Source: Paraburkholderia phytofirmans PsJN
Lineage (GTDB): Bacteria > Pseudomonadota > Gammaproteobacteria > Burkholderiales > Burkholderiaceae
Direction of reading: 5' to 3'
DNA: 64,000 nt
NCBI RefSeq assembly: GCF_000020125.1
Contig: NC_010676.1
Span: 62,001 to 126,000, forward strand
The notes beneath the pieces are model-generated. The model was not told the origin of the DNA, made no database searches, and saw only the letters and a program-made list of their open reading frames with translations. The position numbers were made by a program, and so were the translations under genes. Shown here in pieces: positions 47,779 through 58,656 of this stretch; position 1 is the first letter of the stretch, and each line of letters begins with the position of its first letter.

Positions 47779-49503
47779 CTAGCTACACGCGTCGCATTGA
47801 GCTGGTTGATGCTGCTGCTTTTGCGCCGGCGCGCATTTCTCGCCGCTTAGCCTTCTCGACGCGCTGCCGGATATCACGAAACTGAGCGCGGCAAGCACCC
47901 ACACGCCGACTCCGCCGTAGACCATCACCCAGCCGAATCCGTGCATCAACGCGGCATGCACGGCGCTTCCTGATGGGTCGATTTGCGCCAGCGCGGGCAT
48001 CCCCGTTCTGACTGCTTCGACATCGCCCGCCGCAATCTTCTCTGCGAGTCTGCCGAGCGGCGCAGTGTCGAGCGTCTTCGGCAAGCGCGTCTTCAGACTG
48101 GCAAGAATTCCGCCGACCAGGATTGCACCCATCAACGCGATGTTGATCGCGAGCGTAATCATCCGCGCACTCATATCGATGCCCGACGCCATGCCCGCCC
48201 GTTCCGCGGGAACCGCGGCTGTGGTCGTATTGGTGACGGGCGTATTGGTGAGACCGAGGCCCGCGCCCGCTATCATGCAACCGGGCAACAAGGTCCATAG
48301 GTCGGCATGCGCGGCGCCGCTACCGTAACGCATCAGCATGAAGCCGAGGCCGATCGTAAACAGGCCGGCAGGTATGGCGATTCCCGAGCCGTAACGCAGT
48401 GCGAGACGTTCGCCGAGCGGCGGAAAGAGAAGCGTTGGCAGCGTGTAAGCGAGCAACGCCAGTCCGGCGCTCACGCTGTCGTAGCCGAGGCCGATCTGGA
48501 AATAGATCGGCAGATAGATCATGAACGGCCAGAAGCTGAAGTTCATGCCCGCCGAGCCCATCAGTGCGCCGGAAAACTGCGGAATCCTGAACACTGAAAA
48601 GTCGAACATGGGCCGCGTATTGAGTCTCTCGGCAAACAGAAAGGCCACGAATGCGACCAACGTTGCCGCGATAATGAAGAGTGCACGCGGATTGCTGAAT
48701 CCAAGCGCCGGAACCTGCGTGATGAAATACACGAGCCCGAACACCGCCAACGACAACGTGACGATGCCGGCAACGTCGAGCGTATGCGCATGCGGGTCGC
48801 GCGATTCCTGCACGCCGCTGAAAACGAGCATCAAGGTCACGACCGCGAGCAGCGCATGCACCCAGAAGACCCATTGCCAACTCGACAACGCCACGATGGC
48901 CCCGCCGATGATCGGCCCAAACCCGAGTCCAATACCGAAGATAATGCCCCACGCGCTGAAGGCGCGAGCGCGTTCGGGGCCTTCATTGAACTGATGCGAT
49001 AGCACGGCCACCTGGCAGATCAGCATGGCGCCGCCGCTCGCGCCTTGCAACAGGCGCGCGACGATCAGCGTCGGCACGCTTTGCGCGAGTCCGCAGATCA
49101 GCGACGTGATGCCGAACAGCGCGATGCCGACCACGAAGATGCGCCGGCGGCCGAAGCGGTCCGCCAGCGTGCCGGTCGCCATCAGCACGGTGGTCACCGC
49201 GAGCGTGTAGGCGTTCATGATCCACTGCATGCCTTTGAAGTCGCCGTGCAGTACGCGTTCGAGCGTTGGCAGGATCACCGGCACGCTGGAGATTTCGAGG
49301 CCGAACATCAGCGAGGCGAGGCACACCGCGCCCAACGCCAAAGTGTTTTTGCGGAGCGAGAGGAAAGTGGCTGATTGCGGGGTCTTGTCGCTCGCGACCG
49401 CTCCTGCGCGATGCGCTTCGTGCGAAGTCGGTTGATGCCCAACTGCTGCGTTTGTGCTGCGCCATTCTTCACGCCGTGGCGGCGCGATCGGGTCATGGGA
49501 CAT
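47779..49503 (-). CDS. MFS drug/proton antiporter, DHA2 family (14 spans)
   Basis: 574 aa, length typical of the 14-span DHA2 group. Key features: PVILPTLERVLHGDF near 75, TGTLADRFGRRRIFVVG near 115 (loop 2-3 motif A), RLLQGASGGAMLI near 150 and GPIIGGAIV near 195 (motif C region). GAGG lies 8 bases upstream of the ATG. It probably exports a toxic or self-made compound. It is convergent with the siderophore operon and divergent from a LysR gene, which likely controls it. A role in siderophore export is possible but unsupported. Confidence 0.88.
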   Translation of the reverse strand: MSHDPIAPPRREEWRSTNAAVGHQPTSHEAHRAGAVASDKTPQSATFLSLRKNTLALGAVCLASLMFGLEISSVPVILPTLERVLHGDFKGMQWIMNAYTLAVTTVLMATGTLADRFGRRRIFVVGIALFGITSLICGLAQSVPTLIVARLLQGASGGAMLICQVAVLSHQFNEGPERARAFSAWGIIFGIGLGFGPIIGGAIVALSSWQWVFWVHALLAVVTLMLVFSGVQESRDPHAHTLDVAGIVTLSLAVFGLVYFITQVPALGFSNPRALFIIAATLVAFVAFLFAERLNTRPMFDFSVFRIPQFSGALMGSAGMNFSFWPFMIYLPIYFQIGLGYDSVSAGLALLAYTLPTLLFPPLGERLALRYGSGIAIPAGLFTIGLGFMLMRYGSGAAHADLWTLLPGCMIAGAGLGLTNTPVTNTTTAAVPAERAGMASGIDMSARMITLAINIALMGAILVGGILASLKTRLPKTLDTAPLGRLAEKIAAGDVEAVRTGMPALAQIDPSGSAVHAALMHGFGWVMVYGGVGVWVLAALSFVISGSASRRLSGEKCAPAQKQQHQPAQCDACS

Positions 49504-49630
49504 GGAATTTACCTCGTTAGTCGATGGGCTCGCCCACCATGGACTGTGTAATATAGGGGGAATTCAGGTCCCGATTGACGCGTGAAAGTCCCGGAAATGC
49601 GTCTCCATGGGAACCAATAGGGCAAAGCAG

Positions 49631-50569
49631 ATGAGCGACATCCTCGATGGTGTGACGACGTTCGTGCGCGTGGTCGAAACAGGCAGTTTTGCGCTCGCGG
49701 CGGAGCGGATGAACCTGACGCGCTCGGCGGTCGGCAAAGTGATCGTGCGGTTGGAGAAGCGCCTCGGCGTGCGCCTGCTCAATCGGACGACGCGCAGCCA
49801 GAGCCTCACCGAAGACGGGCAGGCTTACTACGACCGCTGCGTGCGCGCGCTGGCCGAGCTCGAAGCCGCGGAGGCGGATCTCGACTCCGGCCGTCGCGAG
49901 CCCCAAGGCCGTTTGCGCGTGAGCGTGCCGCAGGCATTCGGTCACTACTGCGTGGCGCCGGTGCTGCTCGGACTTGCGCGCAAGCATCCGCAATTGAAGA
50001 TCGACATTTCGATTACCGATCGTTTCGTCGACGTGATCGAAGAGGGTTTCGATCTCGTGGTGCGCGTGGGCCCGCTGGCCGACAGCGTGAGTCTCGCCGC
50101 GCGCAAGCTCGGCATGCAGCATGCGAGTATCGGCGCCGCGCCGGCGTATCTGGCGCGTCATGGCACGCCACGCAACGTGGAGGAATTACGCGGTCACGCT
50201 GTGATCGGCTACTTGCGAGCAGGATCGGCGCAGCCGTGGGATGTGGTCGATGTCGACGGCCAAATTCGCCGCGCGCAGGTTCAGCCGCAGCTCGGTTTCG
50301 ACGACATGAAGGGGATCGTGGATGCCGCTCTCGCTGGCTTCGGCCTCGCGTGGCTGCCGAGTTGGCTATTGACCCGTTATGAGAAAACGGGCGAGCTGGT
50401 GACAGTGATGGAGAATTGTTTCCGGCCTGCTCAGGAGATTCATCTGGTGTGGCCGAAGAGTCGCTATCTGGCGCTGAAAACGCGCTGTGCGATCGATGCG
50501 TTGGTCGCGGAGATTCCCGCCATGATCGGGGCGCCCGCTCCGGGCGCCCCTCGTTCACGCGATGCTTAG
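49631..50569 (+). CDS. LysR-family transcriptional regulator
   Basis: 312 aa from ATG 49631, the usual MSDILDGV-type start; an in-frame ATG at 49607 would add eight residues. Winged helix-turn-helix at residues 5-64 (FVRVVETGSFALAAERMNLT, SAVGKVIVRLEKRLGVRLLN). The effector domain begins PQGRLRVSVPQAFGHYCVAP near 88. Sequence style is that of the CrgA/DsdC-like LysR group. Divergent from the MFS pump with a 127-base gap, the common arrangement for a regulator of the adjoining transporter. Confidence 0.9.
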   Translation: MSDILDGVTTFVRVVETGSFALAAERMNLTRSAVGKVIVRLEKRLGVRLLNRTTRSQSLTEDGQAYYDRCVRALAELEAAEADLDSGRREPQGRLRVSVPQAFGHYCVAPVLLGLARKHPQLKIDISITDRFVDVIEEGFDLVVRVGPLADSVSLAARKLGMQHASIGAAPAYLARHGTPRNVEELRGHAVIGYLRAGSAQPWDVVDVDGQIRRAQVQPQLGFDDMKGIVDAALAGFGLAWLPSWLLTRYEKTGELVTVMENCFRPAQEIHLVWPKSRYLALKTRCAIDALVAEIPAMIGAPAPGAPRSRDA

Positions 50570-52749
50570 AACTGCAGCGTTGCGCTGGCCACGGCAGTGC
50601 GCGTCGCCGACGGCGCCACGTAGTAGCCCCACGCCGTCGTCCAGTAACGGCGATTGAACAGGTTGTTGATGCCCGCGCGGAACGTCACGTCCTTGCCGGC
50701 GATCTTCGTCTCATACCGTCCGCTCAGATCGAACGTGGTGTAAGCCGGCACGAACTGCGTGTTCTGCGCGTCGACGGCCTGGTTGCCCACATACTTGCCG
50801 CCGAACGCCAGCGTCAGCGGACGCAGATACGACGGGTTGTATTCGATCCGGCCCGTCACGGTGAAGCGCGGCGCGCCGTAGATGCGCTTGCCTTCCACGG
50901 TCGGATCGTTCACGTCCATGGCCTTCGTGTCGAGCCACATCACGCCGCCCAGCACGCGCCATTCGCTCGTGACCGCAAGCCAGCCGCTCGCGTCGAGGCC
51001 TTGATAGCGCTTGGTGCCGTCCTGCACGAAGATGTTGTCGACGTTCGTGTAGTTGTAACCCTGATCGACGCGGAACAGCGCGAGGTTGGCGCCCCACTTC
51101 GCGTGATCGGTTTTGAAGCCGACTTCGTACTGCTTGCTGCGCAGCGGGCCGAACGTGTCCGGGTAGTTGAGGTTGGTGTTCGACGCCGCGCCGCCCTGTT
51201 CCAGCGACTCCACGTAGCTCACGTACAGCGTGGAGTACGGATCGGTCTTGAACATCAGCGCGAAGGTCGGCGTGACCGGGTCCGCCTGGTATTGCGACGA
51301 CACCGCGCCGCTCGGGTCGTACACGTGCTGCTGGTATTGCGTATAGCGCACGCCGACCAGCGCCGCCAGACGCGACGTAAGTTGCACGGTGTCGCTCGCG
51401 TACACGGCGGCTTGCGTGGTGCGCTGCTGACGGTACAGGTTCGAGCTGATGCTGACTTCGTCGTTGGTCAGCAAGGTGCTGGCGTACAGATTGCCGTTGC
51501 CGAGGAAGTAGCCTTCGTTCCACCCCGTGCTGTTGCTGTACTCACTGGTTTGCGTCAGAAAGCCTGCGCCCACCACCACATCGTGCTTGATGGTGCCCGT
51601 GTTGAAATGCCCTTGCACCATGCCGTCGACGTTCTGATAGAAGTAGCGCGTGAGGGCCGCATAGAGCGTGTTCGAGTAGTTGCCTGCGGGGTCGGTGACG
51701 AACAGGAAGCTGTCCGAATTAGTGCGGTTCTCCTTGGCGAAGCGGTACTTGATGCTCGCATGCCAGTTTTCGGAGATGCGGTAATCCAGGCCCGTGCCGA
51801 ACGAGGCCATCTCGGTCTCGTAGTAGTTCTGCGGTTGCGTGAGCGCGTGGGTGACTTTGCTCGCGTCGGGAATGCCGCCGGCGTCGCCACCGAACATCAG
51901 GCCGAACAGCGTGCCGTTGGTTCTGCGCTTCTGGTAAAACGCGTCGGCGCTCCACGTCAGGTCCGGCGTGATGCGGAAGTCGAACGCGAGCGACGCGACC
52001 TGGCGGCGCACGTGGCCGTGGTCTTCGGCGGTGTTGCCGTTTTCGTTGGCGAGGTTCAGGCGGTAGCCGAAACGATCGTCATTGCCGAAGCGGCCGCCCA
52101 GATCCACCGCCTCGCTGAACACGCCGGCCGACTTGTAGCCGACCGAGATGCTGCGGTACGGCGTGTCGGTGGGGCGTTTCAACACGTAGTTCACGATGCC
52201 GCCCGGCGAGCCGAAGCCGTACATGAAGCCCGACAGGCCCTTGAGCAATTCGACCTGCTCGAACGGCTCCAGCGAGAGGTCGGTATCCCACGAGGGGAAA
52301 GTCTGGCCGTCCACCTTGACGCTGTTCAGCGTGTCGATCGGCATGCCGCGCACGGTGAACATCGAGTTTTCGCTGACACCGTTGTCGCTGATCACCGAGA
52401 CCGCCGGATCGTACTTGTACAGATCGTTGGCGGTTGTCGCGAACAGGTCCTGCGCCTCGTCGCTCGTCACGACGTGGGTCGAGAACGGCGTGTCCACCTG
52501 CTTGCGCGAACCCAGCGCGCCCGCGCTGATGGTGTCGGCCTGGGCCACAGTGGTGTCTTTTGCCGCCGAGACGCTCACGGCCGGCAGCGTCGTGCCGGCG
52601 TCGCTGGCCGCGACCTGCGCCCAACCCGAAGTCGACAGCGTGGAAAGCGTCAAACCGACACTTGCCAGAAGGCCCGCGCTCAACAGCGAGGGAGTGCGGC
52701 GTGGGCCGCGCACAAACGCCGGTCGGCCGGCGACAAAGAATTTCTGCAT
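50566..52749 (-). CDS. Second TonB-dependent siderophore receptor
   Basis: 727 aa from ATG 52749 (MQKFF...), chosen because the signal peptide SAGLLASVGLTLSTLSTSGWAQ then starts normally; in-frame ATGs at 52812 and 52863 would put an implausible leader before it. Plug: TPFSTHVVTSDEAQDLF near 75, FTVRGMPIDTLNSVKVDGQ near 115, VELLKGLSGFMYGFGSPGG near 150. The barrel ends in ATLQF with terminal Phe. It is in the FhuA/FoxA-like siderophore receptor class and probably takes up a siderophore from other organisms. It is not linked to biosynthetic genes and overlaps the LysR gene end by four bases (convergent). Confidence 0.9.
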   Translation of the reverse strand: MQKFFVAGRPAFVRGPRRTPSLLSAGLLASVGLTLSTLSTSGWAQVAASDAGTTLPAVSVSAAKDTTVAQADTISAGALGSRKQVDTPFSTHVVTSDEAQDLFATTANDLYKYDPAVSVISDNGVSENSMFTVRGMPIDTLNSVKVDGQTFPSWDTDLSLEPFEQVELLKGLSGFMYGFGSPGGIVNYVLKRPTDTPYRSISVGYKSAGVFSEAVDLGGRFGNDDRFGYRLNLANENGNTAEDHGHVRRQVASLAFDFRITPDLTWSADAFYQKRRTNGTLFGLMFGGDAGGIPDASKVTHALTQPQNYYETEMASFGTGLDYRISENWHASIKYRFAKENRTNSDSFLFVTDPAGNYSNTLYAALTRYFYQNVDGMVQGHFNTGTIKHDVVVGAGFLTQTSEYSNSTGWNEGYFLGNGNLYASTLLTNDEVSISSNLYRQQRTTQAAVYASDTVQLTSRLAALVGVRYTQYQQHVYDPSGAVSSQYQADPVTPTFALMFKTDPYSTLYVSYVESLEQGGAASNTNLNYPDTFGPLRSKQYEVGFKTDHAKWGANLALFRVDQGYNYTNVDNIFVQDGTKRYQGLDASGWLAVTSEWRVLGGVMWLDTKAMDVNDPTVEGKRIYGAPRFTVTGRIEYNPSYLRPLTLAFGGKYVGNQAVDAQNTQFVPAYTTFDLSGRYETKIAGKDVTFRAGINNLFNRRYWTTAWGYYVAPSATRTAVASATLQF

Positions 52750-55393
<2,644 letters not shown>

Positions 55394-55435
55394 GGCGCTG
55401 ACGCCGTAAGTTGCACAGAAGCAGGCGGTAAACAT

Positions 55436-55468
55436 GACGATGGCGCTTTCGAGCGCCATCGTCGTTTC
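55436..55468 (+). terminator. Rho-independent terminator after icd
   Basis: Perfect 12-base stem GACGATGGCGCT / AGCGCCATCGTC closed by a TTCG loop (55436-55463), then GTTTCT. It lies 43 bases past the icd stop. Confidence 0.85.
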
Positions 55469-55500
55469 TACGCCGACGTGGATAACGGCCATACGGGCCA

Positions 55501-55731
55501 TCACACGTGAACGATTTCCCACTCGCTGAGTTTTTCTGGAATCTCGAGCGTCGACGTGTCGTCGCCTTCCGAGAGATGCGGGCAGATCAAGCCGCGTGCT
55601 AGGTCATCCGCCGCCTGTTGCGGGCTGGCAAATTCACCGAGCGTTTCGTTGCCGTAGGTTGCCTCCCAACCGTCCTGGCCCGGCAAAATATAGAAAGCAC
55701 CCTGATTCGAACCGAAGCGAAAGCCTTTCAT
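55501..55731 (-). CDS. Small hypothetical protein
   Basis: 76 aa from ATG 55731, supported by GGGAG eight bases upstream; an in-frame ATG at 55752 precedes that site and is rejected. The sequence MKGFRFGSNQGAFYILPGQD, GWEATYGNETLGEFASPQQA and ADDLARG looks like a small folded soluble domain with many aromatic and glycine residues, and ends KLSEWEIVHV. No family recognised with certainty. It stands alone, convergent with icd. Confidence 0.7.
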   Translation of the reverse strand: MKGFRFGSNQGAFYILPGQDGWEATYGNETLGEFASPQQAADDLARGLICPHLSEGDDTSTLEIPEKLSEWEIVHV

Positions 55732-55752
55732 TTTTAGTCTCCCAAGTACCAT

Positions 55753-56123
55753 TTAAAAACCGCGGTGCCGTGGCGGCTTCGTTTCAGAGGTTGGGATTCT
55801 TCAGACGTTGTTCCGTCTCTTCCCACTCCGCTCGACTACTGAAGCGCCGGCTCTTGTAAAAGAGTCTACGTCAGCAGGCAGCGGCGCAAGTGGCTGTCGA
55901 ATGCTTCGTTTCGTCAAAAATTAGTGTTTATAAATAAAGACTTATCGTCTTTGTTTCGCGATGTGCAACGTGGGGCGACATTGCGAAATGCCGAATTTGT
56001 GCCACGCACCACGATTTTTTACGAGGCGCGTGGTCGTTCCGCATCGTGAAATATTGAGGGTTTTGCGGGACCGTTGTGCGGTAGCGAGGCGGCCAGGTGG
56101 CGCAGCAAACGCCAGCGCCTCGA
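55753..56123. other. Intergenic stretch with AT-rich core, no gene seen
   Basis: 371 bases between two minus-strand genes. 55900-56060 is markedly AT-richer than its surroundings (AAATAAAGAC, TTTTTTACG) and should hold the promoter of the small hypothetical gene. No repeat or RNA gene recognised. Confidence 0.5.
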
Positions 56124-56942
56124 TCAATCCGCGATCCGCCGCAAAAAATCCAGCACCACGCGATTGAATTGCGCCGGCCGCTGCAGCGGCGCGAAATGGC
56201 TCACGCCGGGCAGCAGGATCAATTCGGCGCCGGGAATGCTGCGGGCGAGATAGTCGGCGTGTTCCGGCTTGATGAACTCGTCGTGCTCGCTTTGTACGAT
56301 CGCGACTGGCACGCGAATCTGTGCGAGATCGCCGGCGGAGTAGTTGGGCTCGGTTTTCATCATCGTGCTGACCGCGCCGACGAAGGCCTCGAAGTCGTCC
56401 GGTGTCGCGGATAGCTGCGCGTAGTCTTTTGCATGGCGGCTGAAGCAGCGCTCGATCGCGGGCGTCGGCACAAATGGCCTGGTGCCGCTCGGGTCCATAT
56501 TGCAGCCGAAGAAGAACACGCCCGCTACGCGCTCAGCGGCGGTCGCGCCTAACACCATCGCGACGCACGCGCCGTCGCTCCAGCCCACCAGCGCGGCGCG
56601 TTCGAGTTGCAGTGTGTCCATGACGGCCAGCACGTCGGAGGCCATCAGCTCGTAGCGGTAGGGCCGCGCGTCGCGAGTGCTGCGGCCGTGGCCGCGGCTG
56701 TCGACGACCACCACGCGACGTCCCGCATCGAGCAGCGCCGGAACCTGGTAGCCCCAGTTGCCGCTGTGTCCGAGACCGCCGTGCAGCAGGATCACCGGCG
56801 CGCCGGCGCCATACGATGCGTACCAGATTCGCGCGCCTTCGTGCTCGACGTAGCCTTCGTCGCTCGGGACCGGCAGCGGCGCGGCGCCGTGGGCTTCGAA
56901 GCGTTCGAGGTCGTCGTCGTGCGGATGGGTGGAGGGTTCCAT
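56124..56942 (-). CDS. Alpha/beta-fold hydrolase
   Basis: 272 aa. Oxyanion motif VILLHGGLGHSGNWG near residues 50-64, nucleophile elbow LVGWSDGACVAM with Ser near 121, acid Asp in VQSEHDEFIK near 219, and base His in LPGVSHFAPLQR near 247. The complete triad indicates an active serine hydrolase such as an esterase or ring-cleavage-product hydrolase. Last gene of a likely four-gene run with a transporter and CoA-linked enzymes, so it may act on the same substrate class. Confidence 0.88.
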   Translation of the reverse strand: MEPSTHPHDDDLERFEAHGAAPLPVPSDEGYVEHEGARIWYASYGAGAPVILLHGGLGHSGNWGYQVPALLDAGRRVVVVDSRGHGRSTRDARPYRYELMASDVLAVMDTLQLERAALVGWSDGACVAMVLGATAAERVAGVFFFGCNMDPSGTRPFVPTPAIERCFSRHAKDYAQLSATPDDFEAFVGAVSTMMKTEPNYSAGDLAQIRVPVAIVQSEHDEFIKPEHADYLARSIPGAELILLPGVSHFAPLQRPAQFNRVVLDFLRRIAD

Positions 56943-57126
56943 TGCCGTTGTCTCCGCTGTGTCGACCAGAGGTGGCGCTTTTAGCGCGCTACTCCGGTCC
57001 CATGCAACATGGCTGCGTTGGGAATTCGCTAGGTTGCCAGCGTTGCCACCAGAAGATCAACAGACCTACGACATTTTGCATTCGGGCGGTGTGGGCACAT
57101 CTTCCTTCGTCCCCACACGGCTCTTT

Positions 57127-58515
57127 TTAGTGACGCGTCTGTCCGAGCCCTGTCTGTGCCGCCGGATTGCCGCCAGTCGCGCCCACTGCGAGCTTTCTGC
57201 CCGGCGCGGGGAACACCACCAGCATCAACACGACGCCCGCGAGCAAAACAACAGCCAGTCCGATCAATCCATATTGCGCGCTGCCGGTCTGCGTCTTGAC
57301 CCAGCCGACGAACGCCGGACTCACGAATCCGCCGGTGCCGCCGAGACTCGTGATCATCGCAATACCGCCCGCCGCCGACGAGCGCGGCAGGAAGGTCTGC
57401 GGAATCGTCCAGAACACCACGAACGACCCATACGACGCCGCTGCGGCAAGCGCCAGCAGCCCGACGCCGAGTGTGACGTTATGGCCGGCGGCGGGCAACA
57501 AGGCAAACGCCAGCGCGGTCACGCAGGCGCTCACCGCGACGTGCCAGCGCCGCTCCATGGTCCGGTCCGAGCTGGCGCCCACCACATAGGTCCCCAGCGC
57601 CGCCGCGATGAACACCAGCGCGGACAACAGGCCCACGTCCAGCACGTTGGCGACGCCCAGATCGCGGATGATGGTGGGCGCCCAGAAACCGATCGCGTTG
57701 AACGGCATCATCACCGCGAAGTAGACGAGCGCCGCGAGATAAACGCGCGGGTTGGCAAGCGCGCCGCGCAGTCCGTCGAGATGGCCGGTCTGTTTCGCCT
57801 TTTCGTCGGCGGCGAGTTCACGTGAGACCAGCGCTTTCTCGTGCTCGTCGAGCCAGCTCACATCGTCCGGCTTGTCGCCGAGCAGGAGGAAGGCGACGAT
57901 GCCGAGCGTCACCGCCGGCACGCCTTCGAGCAGGAACAGCCACTGCCAGCCGGGCAAGCCGCCCACGCCGGCCAGCCGCGTCATGATGAAGCCCGACATC
58001 GGGCCGCCGACAATCCCGGCCACCGCCGTCGCCATCATCAGGAAGGCGGTGACGCGAGCGCGCCGCGCGCCCGGAAACCAGCAGCTCAGATAGAAGATGA
58101 TGCCGGGGAAGAAGCCCGCTTCGGTCACGCCGAGCAGGAAGCGCATGGCGTAGAACTGCATCGGCGTGCGCACGAACATCATCAGACTCGACACCAGCCC
58201 CCACGCGAACATGATGCGTAAAAGCGTGCGGCGTGCGCCGATACGCTGCATCCACAGATTGCTCGGCACTTCAAAGAGCACGTAGCCGATGAAGAAAAGC
58301 CCCGCGCCCAGACCATATGTCGACTCCGAAAAACCGAGGTCGTGCATGAACTGAAGCTTGGCGAAGCTGATGTTGACGCGGTCGATATAGCTGATCACGT
58401 AGCAGAGAAACAGCAACGGAATCAGCCGGAAAAAGATCTTGCGATAAGTGCGTTCGACGCCGACGGACGTGTTGCCGCCGGACGTCGTTGCGTCTGAATG
58501 CGAATAGCCGTGCAT
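57127..58515 (-). CDS. MFS transporter, anion:cation symporter (ACS) family
   Basis: 462 aa from ATG 58515; an in-frame start at 58608 adds residues unlike the family. Twelve spans. ACS-family marks: YIDRVNISFAKLQFMHDLGF near 40-59, LWMQRIGARRTLLRIMFAWG near 88-107, FLLGVTEAGFFPGIIFYLS near 130-148 and FPGARRARVTAFLMM near 153. This group imports organic acids (tartrate, phthalate, glucarate and similar). Located between the CoA synthetase and hydrolase genes, it is the likely importer for that pathway. Confidence 0.88.
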   Translation of the reverse strand: MHGYSHSDATTSGGNTSVGVERTYRKIFFRLIPLLFLCYVISYIDRVNISFAKLQFMHDLGFSESTYGLGAGLFFIGYVLFEVPSNLWMQRIGARRTLLRIMFAWGLVSSLMMFVRTPMQFYAMRFLLGVTEAGFFPGIIFYLSCWFPGARRARVTAFLMMATAVAGIVGGPMSGFIMTRLAGVGGLPGWQWLFLLEGVPAVTLGIVAFLLLGDKPDDVSWLDEHEKALVSRELAADEKAKQTGHLDGLRGALANPRVYLAALVYFAVMMPFNAIGFWAPTIIRDLGVANVLDVGLLSALVFIAAALGTYVVGASSDRTMERRWHVAVSACVTALAFALLPAAGHNVTLGVGLLALAAAASYGSFVVFWTIPQTFLPRSSAAGGIAMITSLGGTGGFVSPAFVGWVKTQTGSAQYGLIGLAVVLLAGVVLMLVVFPAPGRKLAVGATGGNPAAQTGLGQTRH

Positions 58516-58656
58516 GATGGTCTCGCGCGAAAAATGCCAACTGCGGTGAGCGTCGCCGTATCTGTCGTTACGTGCTGCCACATGTCTCGCAATAGCGTTG
58601 CGCGTCATGCGGCGGCCCGGCGGCGCCCGATCTCAAAGCGGCCCGGCGCCGCTGCA

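Noticed and set aside
57089..57126. Stem GTGTGGG / CCCACAC followed by CTCTTTTT as a terminator
   Set aside because: The T-run is on the plus strand, while both flanking genes are on the minus strand; the stem is only 7 bases with a 16-base loop.
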